A program made the translations under genes and the position numbers. This document shows positions 44,401 through 53,327 of a stretch of DNA of 64,000 bases, in pieces (the first letter of the stretch is position 1; each line of letters starts with the position of its first letter). The stretch is from Thiomicrorhabdus sp033238645 (GTDB lineage Bacteria > Pseudomonadota > Gammaproteobacteria > Thiomicrospirales > Thiomicrospiraceae), in the NCBI GenBank assembly GCA_033238645.1, contig BQXR01000004.1, positions 1 to 64,000 of the forward strand, written 5' to 3'. The notes under the pieces are model-generated. The model worked only from the letters and a program-made list of their open reading frames with translations, searched no databases and was not told the origin of the DNA.

Positions 44401-45582
44401 ATGGCTAGTTTATCTAATCGTGTTAATCGAGTTAAACCATCCCTTACGCTGGTAATTACAGCAAAAGCAGCAGAATTAAAACGTGCAGGTAAAGATATTA
44501 TTAATCTGGGAGCGGGAGAGCCTGATTTTGATACACCAGAGCATATCAAAGCCGCAGGTATTGCAGCAATCCAAAATGGTGAAACACGCTATACCGCGGT
44601 TGATGGTACGCCTGAGCTAAAAGAAGCGATCATTAATAAGTTTAAGCGTGATAACAACTTAAATTTTGAAATGAATCAAATTCTTGTTTCATCCGGCGGA
44701 AAGCAAAGTTTCTTTAACCTATGCCAAGCCGTATTAAATGATGGTGATGAAGTGATTATCCCAGCACCTTACTGGGTATCCTATCCCGACATGGCACTGC
44801 TTGCAGGTGGTGAGCCAGTTCTTATCGAGGCTAGCATTGAGCAAGGTTTTAAAATTACCACACAACAGCTAGAAGCGGCTATTACGCCTAAAACTAAAAT
44901 GTTAGTTTTAAACAGCCCATCTAACCCAACAGGAGCTGTCTACTCTACTGATGAATTAAAAGCACTTGGTGCAGTATTAGCTCAGCACCCAAAAATTATT
45001 ATCGCTTCTGATGATATGTATGAACACATTATGATAGGTAATACACCATTTACCAATATCCTGGAGGTTTGCCCTGAGTTAGCAGAACAAACCATCGTCA
45101 TGAATGGAGTATCAAAAGCCTATGCCATGACAGGTTGGCGTATTGGTTATGCAGCAGGGCCTGCTGATATTATTACAGGCATGCGTAAAGTACAGTCTCA
45201 AAGTACCTCTAACCCTTGCTCAATCTCTCAGGCGGCATCAGTGGAAGCGTTAAATGGTTCACAAGCCTGTATTCAAACAATGTTGGTTGAATTCAAAAAA
45301 CGTCATAAATTTGTTATTGAACGAATCAATCAAATTCCCGGCTTTAAATGTATTGAAGCCGATGGTGCCTTCTATGCCTTTATGAATGTGTCGGAAGCGA
45401 TGGAAATGAAAGGGTTTGTAACGGATGCTGATCTATCAACTGCACTACTAGAAGACAAACTCGTCGCGGTTGTACCAGGTTCTGCATTTGGAGCTGATAA
45501 ACATCTACGCATATCATTTGCGACCAGCATGGAAAACTTGATCAATGCTTTAGATCGTATTGATGCCTTTATGAAAAGCTAA
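44401..45582 (+). CDS. aatA: Class I aspartate aminotransferase (AspC/AatA type Ib)
   Basis: This PLP enzyme interconverts aspartate and oxaloacetate with glutamate. The PLP Lys is in SKAYAMTGWRIGY near residue 237; other conserved blocks are GAGEPDFDTP (near 38), SNPTGAVYS, and the substrate-binding Arg in HLRISFATS. The 393-aa protein resembles subgroup Ib aminotransferases (as in Thermus), not E. coli AspC. It has a GGAG ribosome site and a good downstream terminator, so it is a single-gene unit. Confidence 0.92.
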   Translation: MASLSNRVNRVKPSLTLVITAKAAELKRAGKDIINLGAGEPDFDTPEHIKAAGIAAIQNGETRYTAVDGTPELKEAIINKFKRDNNLNFEMNQILVSSGGKQSFFNLCQAVLNDGDEVIIPAPYWVSYPDMALLAGGEPVLIEASIEQGFKITTQQLEAAITPKTKMLVLNSPSNPTGAVYSTDELKALGAVLAQHPKIIIASDDMYEHIMIGNTPFTNILEVCPELAEQTIVMNGVSKAYAMTGWRIGYAAGPADIITGMRKVQSQSTSNPCSISQAASVEALNGSQACIQTMLVEFKKRHKFVIERINQIPGFKCIEADGAFYAFMNVSEAMEMKGFVTDADLSTALLEDKLVAVVPGSAFGADKHLRISFATSMENLINALDRIDAFMKS

Positions 45583-45616
45583 GTCATTGCATCTCTAAAA
45601 CTCTATTTAGATACCG

Positions 45617-45652
45617 AAGCCCTGCACTCTTATTTAGAAGCGGGGCTTTTTT
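45617..45652 (+). terminator. Rho-independent terminator after the aminotransferase gene
   Basis: AAGCCCTGC pairs with GCGGGGCTT (one mismatch) around a 12-base loop and is followed by TTTTTT. It lies 35 bp after the stop. Confidence 0.85.
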
Positions 45653-45673
45653 GTAGCAGAGCGAGTATCAAAA

Positions 45674-46594
45674 TTAATTAGACAAGGAATCATCCAATCT
45701 AAATCGTAAGAAAACAGGAAATCTCGGCAGTCCCTTAGCAGTAAAACCCATATATTGAAATGTTACCACGCTACCAATTATAGGAGGCTCTGCCCGAATA
45801 AGATCCGTTAAACCACTGCCAATTTTAATAATCCTATCTTTAGCAGATGTGAGCGCAGAAAACTGTCCCGCAAGTAATTGACATCTTAAAGCTCCAACCA
45901 TCCCTGAATACTTGCCTTTCCCTTCAGTATAGCCAACTACACTGCACTCAGCATCTTGCTTTTGCTTCACCTTTAAAGAATTTGATGATCGCCCAGAATA
46001 ATATAAGGCATTTGGTTCACGCAAAACTAACCCCTCACCGCCTAAAGATAAAACTTCTTGTAACTGCTTCTTAACTTCTTCCTGCTTCGTAACAGCCGTT
46101 TGCTTAATGATCCTTACATGAGGAATAGAAGTCTTCTGCAAATAGCCCTTAAGCACGGCTAAACGATCTATTAGGCCAGCGGGTTGATTCGGCACCTCAA
46201 AAATCTGATAGGTTACTGTATGCCAACCCTTATCAGAAGATTGTGTTCTAACAATCGATACTGTTTGTTCAAACTGATGACGATCAATCCAAAGCTCTCC
46301 ATCCAATTCAAAAGAAGGAAAACCTTCAATAAACCAGTCTGGTGTAGAAAAGATATGGCCATTACGGCTCATTAACTGCAGCCCATCCCAATAGGCACGA
46401 ACACCATCTAATTTTTCACTCATCAGCCAACCGATAACATTTTGATTCGGATCAAACTCCTTTAATAAAACAAGATTGGGCTTTGATGTCATCGCAATCG
46501 AGGTTGTAACTTGAGCTGCAATGACCGAACTTGCCAGCAAATAAAAAAGGCCCAGTATTACCACCAGGCCTTTCATTACAAATAACAGCTTCAT
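45674..46594 (-). CDS. ligE: Secreted ATP-dependent DNA ligase (LigE-type)
   Basis: This is a minimal ATP-dependent ligase with a signal peptide (about residues 1-27), hence predicted periplasmic. The nucleotidyltransferase core has motif I SEKLDGVRAYWDG with catalytic Lys61, motif III FELDGELW, motif IV GEGLVLREP and motif V SLKVKQ, followed by an OB-fold (AECSVVGYTEGKGKYSG, motif VI-like region to the C-terminus). It lacks the DNA-binding domain of larger ligases, as in LigE of Haemophilus and Neisseria. It follows comEA by 9 bp in one operon. Probable role: sealing nicks in incoming or extracellular DNA. Confidence 0.88.
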   Translation of the reverse strand: MKLLFVMKGLVVILGLFYLLASSVIAAQVTTSIAMTSKPNLVLLKEFDPNQNVIGWLMSEKLDGVRAYWDGLQLMSRNGHIFSTPDWFIEGFPSFELDGELWIDRHQFEQTVSIVRTQSSDKGWHTVTYQIFEVPNQPAGLIDRLAVLKGYLQKTSIPHVRIIKQTAVTKQEEVKKQLQEVLSLGGEGLVLREPNALYYSGRSSNSLKVKQKQDAECSVVGYTEGKGKYSGMVGALRCQLLAGQFSALTSAKDRIIKIGSGLTDLIRAEPPIIGSVVTFQYMGFTAKGLPRFPVFLRFRLDDSLSN

Positions 46595-46603
46595 AAACGC
46601 TTG

Positions 46604-46864
46604 TTACTTATCTTCAAACGTTAAATCAGCTGTAATTTTTTCTAAGGTTTTAGCACCAATTCCTTTAACAGCCAACAAATCTTCAGGTTGATTACAAGTT
46701 ACCTTCTGACAGTGTTCAGAAATAGCTTTTGCTTTAGCAGGTCCGATACCAGACAAATTTGAGGCAATCTCTTCAATAGATGCTGTATTCACATTGACTG
46801 TTGAGGCTGCTGCTGGCAGCGTAAAGATTAGCAAAAATATACAGATAAAATACTTATTGAACAT
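46604..46864 (-). CDS. comEA: ComEA-like helix-hairpin-helix DNA-binding protein
   Basis: ComEA holds double-stranded DNA in the periplasm during transformation. The 86-aa protein has a signal peptide (about 1-20, ending LPAAAST) and two helix-hairpin-helix motifs (VNVNTASIEEIASNLSGIGPAKAKAI and LLAVKGIGAKTLEKI), as in the short gammaproteobacterial ComEA. An extra pair of cysteines (HCQKVTCNQ) lies between them. I place the start at 46864, because GGAG stands 8 bases upstream; an ATG five codons earlier is less likely. It is followed directly by ligE. Confidence 0.92.
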   Translation of the reverse strand: MFNKYFICIFLLIFTLPAAASTVNVNTASIEEIASNLSGIGPAKAKAISEHCQKVTCNQPEDLLAVKGIGAKTLEKITADLTFEDK

Positions 46865-47143
46865 AGTCCATTTCTCCATTATTAAAGAGCATCAAAAACA
46901 ATGCCTTTCAATAATACCAAAAACAATACTTTAAATAAGGGTTTTTACGCATCGAATAACAATACATACTCATTAGTCTGTTTATACTGACCCGTTATTC
47001 CAGCTCGATAGTGTGGCAATACCATTTCGTACACAAAGACTAATTATCTACTTCCAAGGAATATCTTCTATAACCTCTAATTCAATACTTGGTACCACAA
47101 CTGAGTTTGACCATGATTGTATTCAGTCACATTACACCTTATA
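46865..47143. other. Intergenic region between comEA and a transposase remnant
   Basis: About 280 bp of AT-rich sequence with no convincing reading frame, hairpin or promoter. A promoter for comEA-ligE (minus strand) is expected within the first 100 bp, but no clear -10/-35 pair stands out. Confidence 0.4.
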
Positions 47144-47293
47144 TCACAATGGTACACCACCTACAGATAAATGTGGTCGTTCGTTATTGTAAGTTCATAA
47201 CCACTTTATTGCTTACATTTGAACTGATTTAATAGCTTGAAATCGGTTTAACTCAAGCCATTCATACCTGACTGTTAGCTTGTATCGTTCAAC
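47144..47293 (-). pseudogene. Remnant of an IS3-family transposase (OrfB C-terminus)
   Basis: On the minus strand the frame reads ERYKLTVRYEWLELNRFQAIK, a stop, IKWL, a stop, then TYNNERPHLSVGGVPL. This matches the C-terminal block of IS3 OrfB proteins (RTVRYEWL ... W-YNNERPNMALGG). Two internal stops and missing ends show it is a relic. It is a different subgroup from the element at 54521-55781. It lies at the 3' end of the second polysaccharide locus. Confidence 0.7.
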
Positions 47294-47342
47294 ATAGATT
47301 TTTGGAGGAGGGGGGCTGATTTAATCCCATAGCAGTAACAAT

Positions 47343-49232
47343 CTACTTAGAGTCTAAGTAATCAACAATGCCTGAAGTATGATTAAATCCAGAGACAATC
47401 TTAGTAAGCTGATTATTCACTGCTAGGTAATCATAATTGGATAAATACTCTTCTAAACTTGCGAATTCTTGCAACAACTCTTCATATGAGATGAAAGTCT
47501 CATGAGCCTTCATAATTCTAGGATGATCTGTGCCATCCACATTTTCACCTATTAATAGCTCCTCATAAAGCTTTTCACCAGGGCGTAATCCAGTATATTG
47601 AATCTCAATATCACCATGTCCTTCAGCATCAACTTCCTCTAAACCAGAAAGATGAATCACTTTCAGGGCAAGATCTGCGATTTTAACGGGCTCACCCATA
47701 TCAAGGACAAAAACATCTCCACCAATGCCCATTGAACCGGCCTGAATCACTAACGAAGCAGCCTCAGGTATTGTCATAAAATAACGAGTAATCTCTTTAT
47801 GAGTAACCGTAACAGGCCCCCCCTGCTCAATTTGTTTTTTAAACAATGGAATCACAGAACCAGAGGATCCTAAGACATTTCCAAACCGAACCATCGCAAA
47901 GCATGTATCAGGATATTCAACCTGAAGTGCTTGCAAGGCCATCTCAGCCAAACGCTTGCTGGCCCCCATCATATTGGTAGGGCGAACCGCCTTATCCGTT
48001 GAGATAAGTACAAAGTTTTTAACTCTATTTTCAGCAGCTACTTTAGCAAGCGTATGAGTCCCAAAACTATTATTTAGAATACCTTCTTGAATATTATGTT
48101 CAACCATTGGCACATGCTTATAAGCAGCAGCATGATAGATCGTTTCAACCTGAAAATTGGATATTAATCTCTGTAATTTTTTTTCATCGCGAATAGAACC
48201 TAATACCGCTAATATCTCAATATCTAAACCCAGAGTTCTAACCTGTTTAGTTAACTCATGTTCAATGCTATAAACTGAAAATTCACTCAATTCGAACAAA
48301 ATTAACTTAGAGGGCTTTAACTTAATAATCTGTCGACAGAGTTCAGATCCAATAGACCCCCCTGCTCCAGTTACCATTACTACTTTATTCGAGATACAAG
48401 CTTCTAATAATTCAGCCTTAGGAGGAACAGAGTCACGCCCTAGCAGATCTTCAATATCCAACGCTCTAATATCTGAAAAAGAGACTTTTCCACCAATAAT
48501 TTCATCGATTGCAGGTAGTGTGGACACTTTGATAGAAAACTTTTCAGCCCAATTAATAATGTTTTTTCTTTGTCTGCCTGATAGTGAAGGAATTGCAATC
48601 AATAATTCACTAACACTATCATTATCAATCAAATCATTCAGAGCACTTCTTGGATAAATTCTTACCGAAGAAATTTCACTTCTTTTCAAACCTGTATCAT
48701 CATCAATAAAGGCCACAACTTTTGTAGTTGGTATTTTTGAAATCGCACTTAAAAGTTGTTGACCAGAAGAACCCGCACCAAATATGACTACCTGCTTAGG
48801 AGAAATGCCTTTTTGAATGGCATAATCAGACAAAAACCAACGAACAATAATTCTTGTACCAGAGATGTACAAAAGACCTAACAACCAAGTTATTACAATA
48901 GCAGTTCTTGGATAAGCAAGATCAAGCATATAAATTCCAGCCATCCATAATAGTGTCGTTAAAGAAACTGAAAGGAATACTGTAACTGCAAAATGATGCC
49001 CTATATAACGAACAACTGCTCGATAAAGGCCTTGTCGAATAAATACTGGGATAGCTAATATAGGGAGTAACAAAATAGACATCCAATATGAATTTAATGG
49101 ATACCAGAACTCTCCCAACCTAAGTGAGATTGCCAATGAAGCTATAATCACTAAGCCAATAATATCAACAAATGCTGAAATTAAACGCTTTTGCCAACGC
49201 GCCAAGCCTAATAACGAAGATAAACTAAACAC
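47343..49232 (-). CDS. wbpM: Membrane-bound nucleotide-sugar dehydratase (WbpM/CapD/FlaA1 family)
   Basis: This enzyme family converts UDP-GlcNAc to UDP-4-keto-6-deoxy-HexNAc. The 629-aa protein has four N-terminal membrane helices (about 20-130), a first Rossmann domain (FGAGSSGQQLL near 152), and the catalytic SDR domain with VTGAGGSIGSEL near 286, STDKAVRPTNMMGASKR near 417 and RFGNVLGSSGSVIPLF. It starts with GTG sharing a base with the stop of the sugar transferase gene. Together they probably supply and load a 6-deoxy-HexNAc (QuiNAc or FucNAc type) as the first sugar of the repeat. Confidence 0.9.
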   Translation of the reverse strand: MFSLSSLLGLARWQKRLISAFVDIIGLVIIASLAISLRLGEFWYPLNSYWMSILLLPILAIPVFIRQGLYRAVVRYIGHHFAVTVFLSVSLTTLLWMAGIYMLDLAYPRTAIVITWLLGLLYISGTRIIVRWFLSDYAIQKGISPKQVVIFGAGSSGQQLLSAISKIPTTKVVAFIDDDTGLKRSEISSVRIYPRSALNDLIDNDSVSELLIAIPSLSGRQRKNIINWAEKFSIKVSTLPAIDEIIGGKVSFSDIRALDIEDLLGRDSVPPKAELLEACISNKVVMVTGAGGSIGSELCRQIIKLKPSKLILFELSEFSVYSIEHELTKQVRTLGLDIEILAVLGSIRDEKKLQRLISNFQVETIYHAAAYKHVPMVEHNIQEGILNNSFGTHTLAKVAAENRVKNFVLISTDKAVRPTNMMGASKRLAEMALQALQVEYPDTCFAMVRFGNVLGSSGSVIPLFKKQIEQGGPVTVTHKEITRYFMTIPEAASLVIQAGSMGIGGDVFVLDMGEPVKIADLALKVIHLSGLEEVDAEGHGDIEIQYTGLRPGEKLYEELLIGENVDGTDHPRIMKAHETFISYEELLQEFASLEEYLSNYDYLAVNNQLTKIVSGFNHTSGIVDYLDSK

Positions 49233-49792
49233 TAATGGGATACCCCATCACTTTTGGCAACCTTTAAAAAAGTCCTCCATAAGATATAAATATCAAACAA
49301 AAAACTACGTTTATTTAAATACTCCACTTCTAAGGCTACTTTTTTAGGAATTGGCAATTCATCACGGCCATTCACTTGAGCCCAACCTGTCAACCCTGGA
49401 ATAAGTTGACTAACCTCACATTGAGTTCTTAGTTCAATCAAGTCATCTTGATTAAACAAAGCCGGACGAGGCCCTACAAAACTCATCTCTCCTTTTAAAA
49501 TACACCATAATTGTGGTAGTTCATCAAAACTCGATTTTCTTAAAAAACCTCCAATAGGTGTCAGTACGCTGGACGGATCACCTAACAAATGTGTTGCAAC
49601 TGCGGGCGTATCAACCTTCATGCTTCTAAACTTAGGCATTTTGAAAATCACGTTATCTTTACCCACTCTATCTGACCAATATAAAGCAGGTCCTTTTGAT
49701 GTCAGTTTAACAAGTACAGCCACCATCAAAACTGGAATTAATAATATTAAGCCTGCTATAACAGCTAACAGTAAATCAAATGATCTTTTCAC
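49232..49792 (-). CDS. Short initiating sugar transferase (PglC/WbpL-replacing type)
   Basis: This is the small monotopic form of the bacterial sugar transferases: one N-terminal membrane helix (about 8-28) and the catalytic domain with KFRSM, SSFDELPQLWCILKGEMSFVGPRP and PGLTGWAQVNGRDELP. At 186 aa it lacks the long membrane part of the WcaJ-like enzyme in the first cluster. It would start the repeat unit of the right-hand locus on undecaprenyl phosphate. Its coupling to a WbpM-like dehydratase suggests a 6-deoxy-HexNAc-1-phosphate donor, by analogy. Confidence 0.9.
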   Translation of the reverse strand: MKRSFDLLLAVIAGLILLIPVLMVAVLVKLTSKGPALYWSDRVGKDNVIFKMPKFRSMKVDTPAVATHLLGDPSSVLTPIGGFLRKSSFDELPQLWCILKGEMSFVGPRPALFNQDDLIELRTQCEVSQLIPGLTGWAQVNGRDELPIPKKVALEVEYLNKRSFLFDIYILWRTFLKVAKSDGVSH

Positions 49793-49844
49793 TAATAAAC
49801 CTTTCTACTTTAATTTCACCAAACTTTAAACACTCCACTGTTTA

Positions 49845-51080
49845 CTACCTACCTTCTAGCTTAATATTTTCTAACCAGGCTTCTAATTGATCGACTAACT
49901 TATCTCTGGAAAACTCTTTATCAGAATACTGTCTTGCCTTCTTACCGAAGTCCCGCAACTCGTCAACCGTCAGTAAAGACATTTGAATAATATTACTTGT
50001 GAGTTTCTCATAATCCCCTGAATCTGCAGTGAAACCACAAGAAGCCTCATCTACAACTCTAGACCCTTCTCCAGATAGCATTGTCAAAATTGGTTTTCCT
50101 GAAGCCATATAACTCTGAACCTTACCAGGTATTGTCATTGAAAAGACAGTACTCTGCTTCAAGGACACTAATAGGGCGTCCGCCGATTCATAAAAAATAG
50201 GCATCTTCTCTAAAGGATGTCTACCTAGTAAATAAATATAATCCTCTAATTCTTTGTCTCGAATAGCCGCTTGGAGCCAGTTCACAGCTCTACCATCGCC
50301 AACAATAAAAAACTTTATCTTCGCATCAATTACTTTAATCATTTCTGCAGACTGCACTATCGCAGGAAAATCTTGAGCCTCTCCAATATTCCCCGTAAAC
50401 ATGATTTTAAAATAATCATCGTTTGACTCTTTTAACAACGCCACTGGTGAATATTTTTTTTCCAAAAAAACATCTTCAGACCAACTAGGAAAATATTTAA
50501 TCTTTTTTACATCATCGCAATAAAGAGAGATTCCCTTATAAAAAGCCTTAGACTGCCCTAAAATCAGATCACAACGTTTATATATGAAAGAAACCAGACG
50601 CCCTATTAAGCGGAGTACAAACTTTGACTTAATTACCCCTACAGACAACAAGCTTTCAGGCCATAAATCCAAAACCCACATAACTACTGGTTTTTGATAT
50701 ATTTTCCTATATAAAACAGCTGGTAAGGCAATAGTGATTGGCGATAGTTGACAAACAAAAACAACATCAATCTTATGTTTTCTGAGTTTGAACAAGCCTA
50801 TAGTTGAAGCTGATAAAGCGTAAGAAATGTAATTTAGAATTAATTTAATCGAACTAACTTTGCCTCTTGCTAATATAGGCACTCGAATAATTTCTACACC
50901 GTAATACTCAAGAAACTCTTGAGGATTCTGCTTAAACTCAGGTAAAACAGAACCCTGCGGATAATTAGGAACCCCTGTTAAAACCGTAACCTTATGGCCT
51001 CTAGCTACTAATTCTGTGCATAAGTCATTAATTCTAAAATTTTCTGGCCAAAAATACTGGGTTACAACGAGTACATGCAT
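49845..51080 (-). CDS. wbuB: GT4 glycosyltransferase, WbuB-like (probable L-FucNAc transferase)
   Basis: This 411-aa GT-B glycosyltransferase resembles WbuB, which transfers N-acetyl-L-fucosamine in several O-antigens. Typical WbuB features are the N-terminus TQYFWPENFRINDL, GVPNYPQG, WVLDLWPESLL, and the C-terminal domain TGNIGEAQDFPAIV with GKVQSYMASGKPIL. Its position directly after fnlC and two other fnl genes fits UDP-L-FucNAc as donor. It is followed by the sugar transferase gene after about 50 bp. Confidence 0.85.
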   Translation of the reverse strand: MHVLVVTQYFWPENFRINDLCTELVARGHKVTVLTGVPNYPQGSVLPEFKQNPQEFLEYYGVEIIRVPILARGKVSSIKLILNYISYALSASTIGLFKLRKHKIDVVFVCQLSPITIALPAVLYRKIYQKPVVMWVLDLWPESLLSVGVIKSKFVLRLIGRLVSFIYKRCDLILGQSKAFYKGISLYCDDVKKIKYFPSWSEDVFLEKKYSPVALLKESNDDYFKIMFTGNIGEAQDFPAIVQSAEMIKVIDAKIKFFIVGDGRAVNWLQAAIRDKELEDYIYLLGRHPLEKMPIFYESADALLVSLKQSTVFSMTIPGKVQSYMASGKPILTMLSGEGSRVVDEASCGFTADSGDYEKLTSNIIQMSLLTVDELRDFGKKARQYSDKEFSRDKLVDQLEAWLENIKLEGR

Positions 51081-51083
51081 AAA

Positions 51084-52214
51084 TCAATACTTTTTCCATA
51101 CAACACGGTTAACATAATCCGTATAACTATGCAGTATGCGTACCACCTTATCAGAAACATTTGGCATTGAATAATCACCAACTTGACGCAGCAATCGTTC
51201 TTCACCTCTTGACTGGTTTTCGACAACTGATAGCGCCTGCATAACTCTTTCTGCACCCAAACCAACCATCATAACAGAAGCCTCTTCCATTCCCTCAGGT
51301 CTTTCATGTGCCTCACGCAAGTTAAGTGCAGGGAAGTTCATAATTGATGACTCTTCATTGATTGTACCGCTATCAGATAATGAAGCTTTTGCAGACAACT
51401 GTAGCTTATTATAATCTTTAAATCCAAGAGGCTTAAGCAGCTGAACCAACGGGTTGAAGACGATACCCATTGCATCAATTCGCTTTTGGGTTCTTGGATG
51501 AGTAGAAACAATAACGGGTAATTGATAATGCCCTGCAATCATATTTAGCGTTTCAACCAAGTTTAAGAAATTCTTATCTGAGTCCACATTCTCTTCTCTA
51601 TGAGCACTGACAACAAAAAACTGATGCTCTTTTAAACCTAATTTCTCAAGAATATTTGATGCTTCAATACCTTCCCGATATGTATTTAGAACTTCAAACA
51701 TAGGACTACCTGTTTTAACAATCATATCCGCAGGCAAGCCTTCGGCAAGCAAATAGTCACGAGCAATGCTACTATAAGTCATATTTATATCAGCCATGTG
51801 ATCTACTAAACGGCGGTTAATTTCTTCAGGTACTCTTTGATCAAAACAACGATTACCTGCTTCCATATGGAAAGTTGGAATCTTTCTACGTTTTGCAGGC
51901 AAAACAGCCATACAGCTATTTGTATCGCCTAGAACTAATAATGCTTCTGGTTCAACCTCTGCAAGTACCTTATCTACAGCAATAATTACATTACCAATAG
52001 TTTCAGCACCAGACTTACCAGCAACATTTAGAAAATGATCTGGCTTACGAATCCCTAAATCATTAAAAAATATTTCATTAAGTTCATAATCATAATTTTG
52101 CCCTGTATGAACTAATATATGATCACAAAACTCATCAAGTTTTGCCATAACCCTTGAAAGACGGATAATTTCTGGTCGAGTTCCAACCACCGTTACAACT
52201 TTTAACTTTTTCAT
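51084..52214 (-). CDS. fnlC: UDP-HexNAc 2-epimerase, FnlC/WbjD type
   Basis: This non-hydrolysing 2-epimerase (376 aa) catalyses the last step to UDP-N-acetyl-L-fucosamine. It has the WecB-like fold: VVGTRPEIIRLSRVM at the start, VHTGQNYDYELNEIFF, FHMEAGNRCFDQRVPEEINRRL in the middle, SAHREENVD and a C-terminal sugar-nucleotide site with DSGTINEESSIMNFPALNLREAHERPEGMEEA. The last block is the version found in FnlC/CapG-type enzymes. It follows fnlB by 1 bp. Confidence 0.92.
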   Translation of the reverse strand: MKKLKVVTVVGTRPEIIRLSRVMAKLDEFCDHILVHTGQNYDYELNEIFFNDLGIRKPDHFLNVAGKSGAETIGNVIIAVDKVLAEVEPEALLVLGDTNSCMAVLPAKRRKIPTFHMEAGNRCFDQRVPEEINRRLVDHMADINMTYSSIARDYLLAEGLPADMIVKTGSPMFEVLNTYREGIEASNILEKLGLKEHQFFVVSAHREENVDSDKNFLNLVETLNMIAGHYQLPVIVSTHPRTQKRIDAMGIVFNPLVQLLKPLGFKDYNKLQLSAKASLSDSGTINEESSIMNFPALNLREAHERPEGMEEASVMMVGLGAERVMQALSVVENQSRGEERLLRQVGDYSMPNVSDKVVRILHSYTDYVNRVVWKKY

Positions 52215-52215
52215 A

Positions 52216-53322
52216 TTAAACCTTATGACCTACAGTATCTGGACGACTATGATCAAAGTTCTCATTCGCCCACAACATTACAACCAACTCATCATCACCT
52301 ATATTAGTGACATCATGAGACCAACCAGGAACTGTTTCCACAATTTCAGATTTATCGCCAGAAGTCATAATTTCACATGATTCATCAGTCACAATATGTC
52401 GAAAACCAAAACGTGCCTTACCTTTAATAACTAAAAACTTTTCTGTTTTTACATGATGGTAATGTCCGCCACGAGTAATACCGGGATGCGCTGTAAAAAA
52501 CGAAAACTGACCAGAATCTTGAGTTTTAAGCATCTCAACAAAAGTCCCCCTTGGGTCCTCATGTTTTGTTAAAGCATAATTAAAATTATTAGGAGAAATA
52601 TAACTAATATAGGTTGCATACAATACACGCATGAAACCATCTCCAACTGGCTCAGTAACTAAAGTTTCACGACTCGATTTAAACTTATACAGTTGATCGG
52701 CTAACTCACCGAGTGTGGTATTGAATACAGGCCCAACATCCATATAGATCTTATCTATTGGCTGAGACTGCATGATGCCTACAAACGAAGATATTACGGC
52801 CCCTATATGCACTAAATTCAGCTCTGCATCTCGATCATTGATTTGAATTGGCAACCCGTGACTAATATTATGGCAAAAAGTCGCAACAACAGAGTTGTAG
52901 TTGGGTTTGCACCACTTACCAAAAATATTTGGCAAACGATAAATATAAATCGAATTGTTGGACTCCATATATAAGTTCAACACATGCATCTCAGCCTTAA
53001 GCTTGCTTCTGCCATAAGGGTTTGGGGTTTCTGCCTGCACTGAGGAGGTCAAAAGAATTGGAATATTTCTTCCAGATGCTTTAATAAATCCACAGATTTT
53101 TTCAGTTAAATCTGCATTGCCTTCAAAAAACTCAGTTTTTTCTTTTGGACGGTTAACCCCTGCTAAATGAAAAATAAAATTAGATGATAGAACCAAACCT
53201 TCCAACTCATCCGCAGGCGTATTATGAGTAAACGTAGATACTTGTACTTCTGGAAATCGCTGTAAACTAACTATTAAATTCTTGCCAATGAACCCTTCAG
53301 AGCCTGTAACTAACACTTTCAT
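52216..53322 (-). CDS. fnlB: UDP-4-keto sugar epimerase-reductase, FnlB/WbjC type
   Basis: This two-domain enzyme (368 aa) performs C3 epimerisation and C4 reduction to give UDP-N-acetyl-L-pneumosamine. The N-terminal SDR domain opens MKVLVTGSEGFIGKNL and contains NPYGRSKLKAE with the catalytic Tyr and Lys. The C-terminal 110 residues form a RmlC-like cupin (FFTAHPGITRGGHYHHVKTEKFLVIKG). The fusion is diagnostic for WbjC/CapF/FnlB. I start it at the ATG at 53322, since GGAG lies 8 bases upstream. It lies between fnlA and fnlC. Confidence 0.92.
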   Translation of the reverse strand: MKVLVTGSEGFIGKNLIVSLQRFPEVQVSTFTHNTPADELEGLVLSSNFIFHLAGVNRPKEKTEFFEGNADLTEKICGFIKASGRNIPILLTSSVQAETPNPYGRSKLKAEMHVLNLYMESNNSIYIYRLPNIFGKWCKPNYNSVVATFCHNISHGLPIQINDRDAELNLVHIGAVISSFVGIMQSQPIDKIYMDVGPVFNTTLGELADQLYKFKSSRETLVTEPVGDGFMRVLYATYISYISPNNFNYALTKHEDPRGTFVEMLKTQDSGQFSFFTAHPGITRGGHYHHVKTEKFLVIKGKARFGFRHIVTDESCEIMTSGDKSEIVETVPGWSHDVTNIGDDELVVMLWANENFDHSRPDTVGHKV

Positions 53323-53327
53323 CAAAA

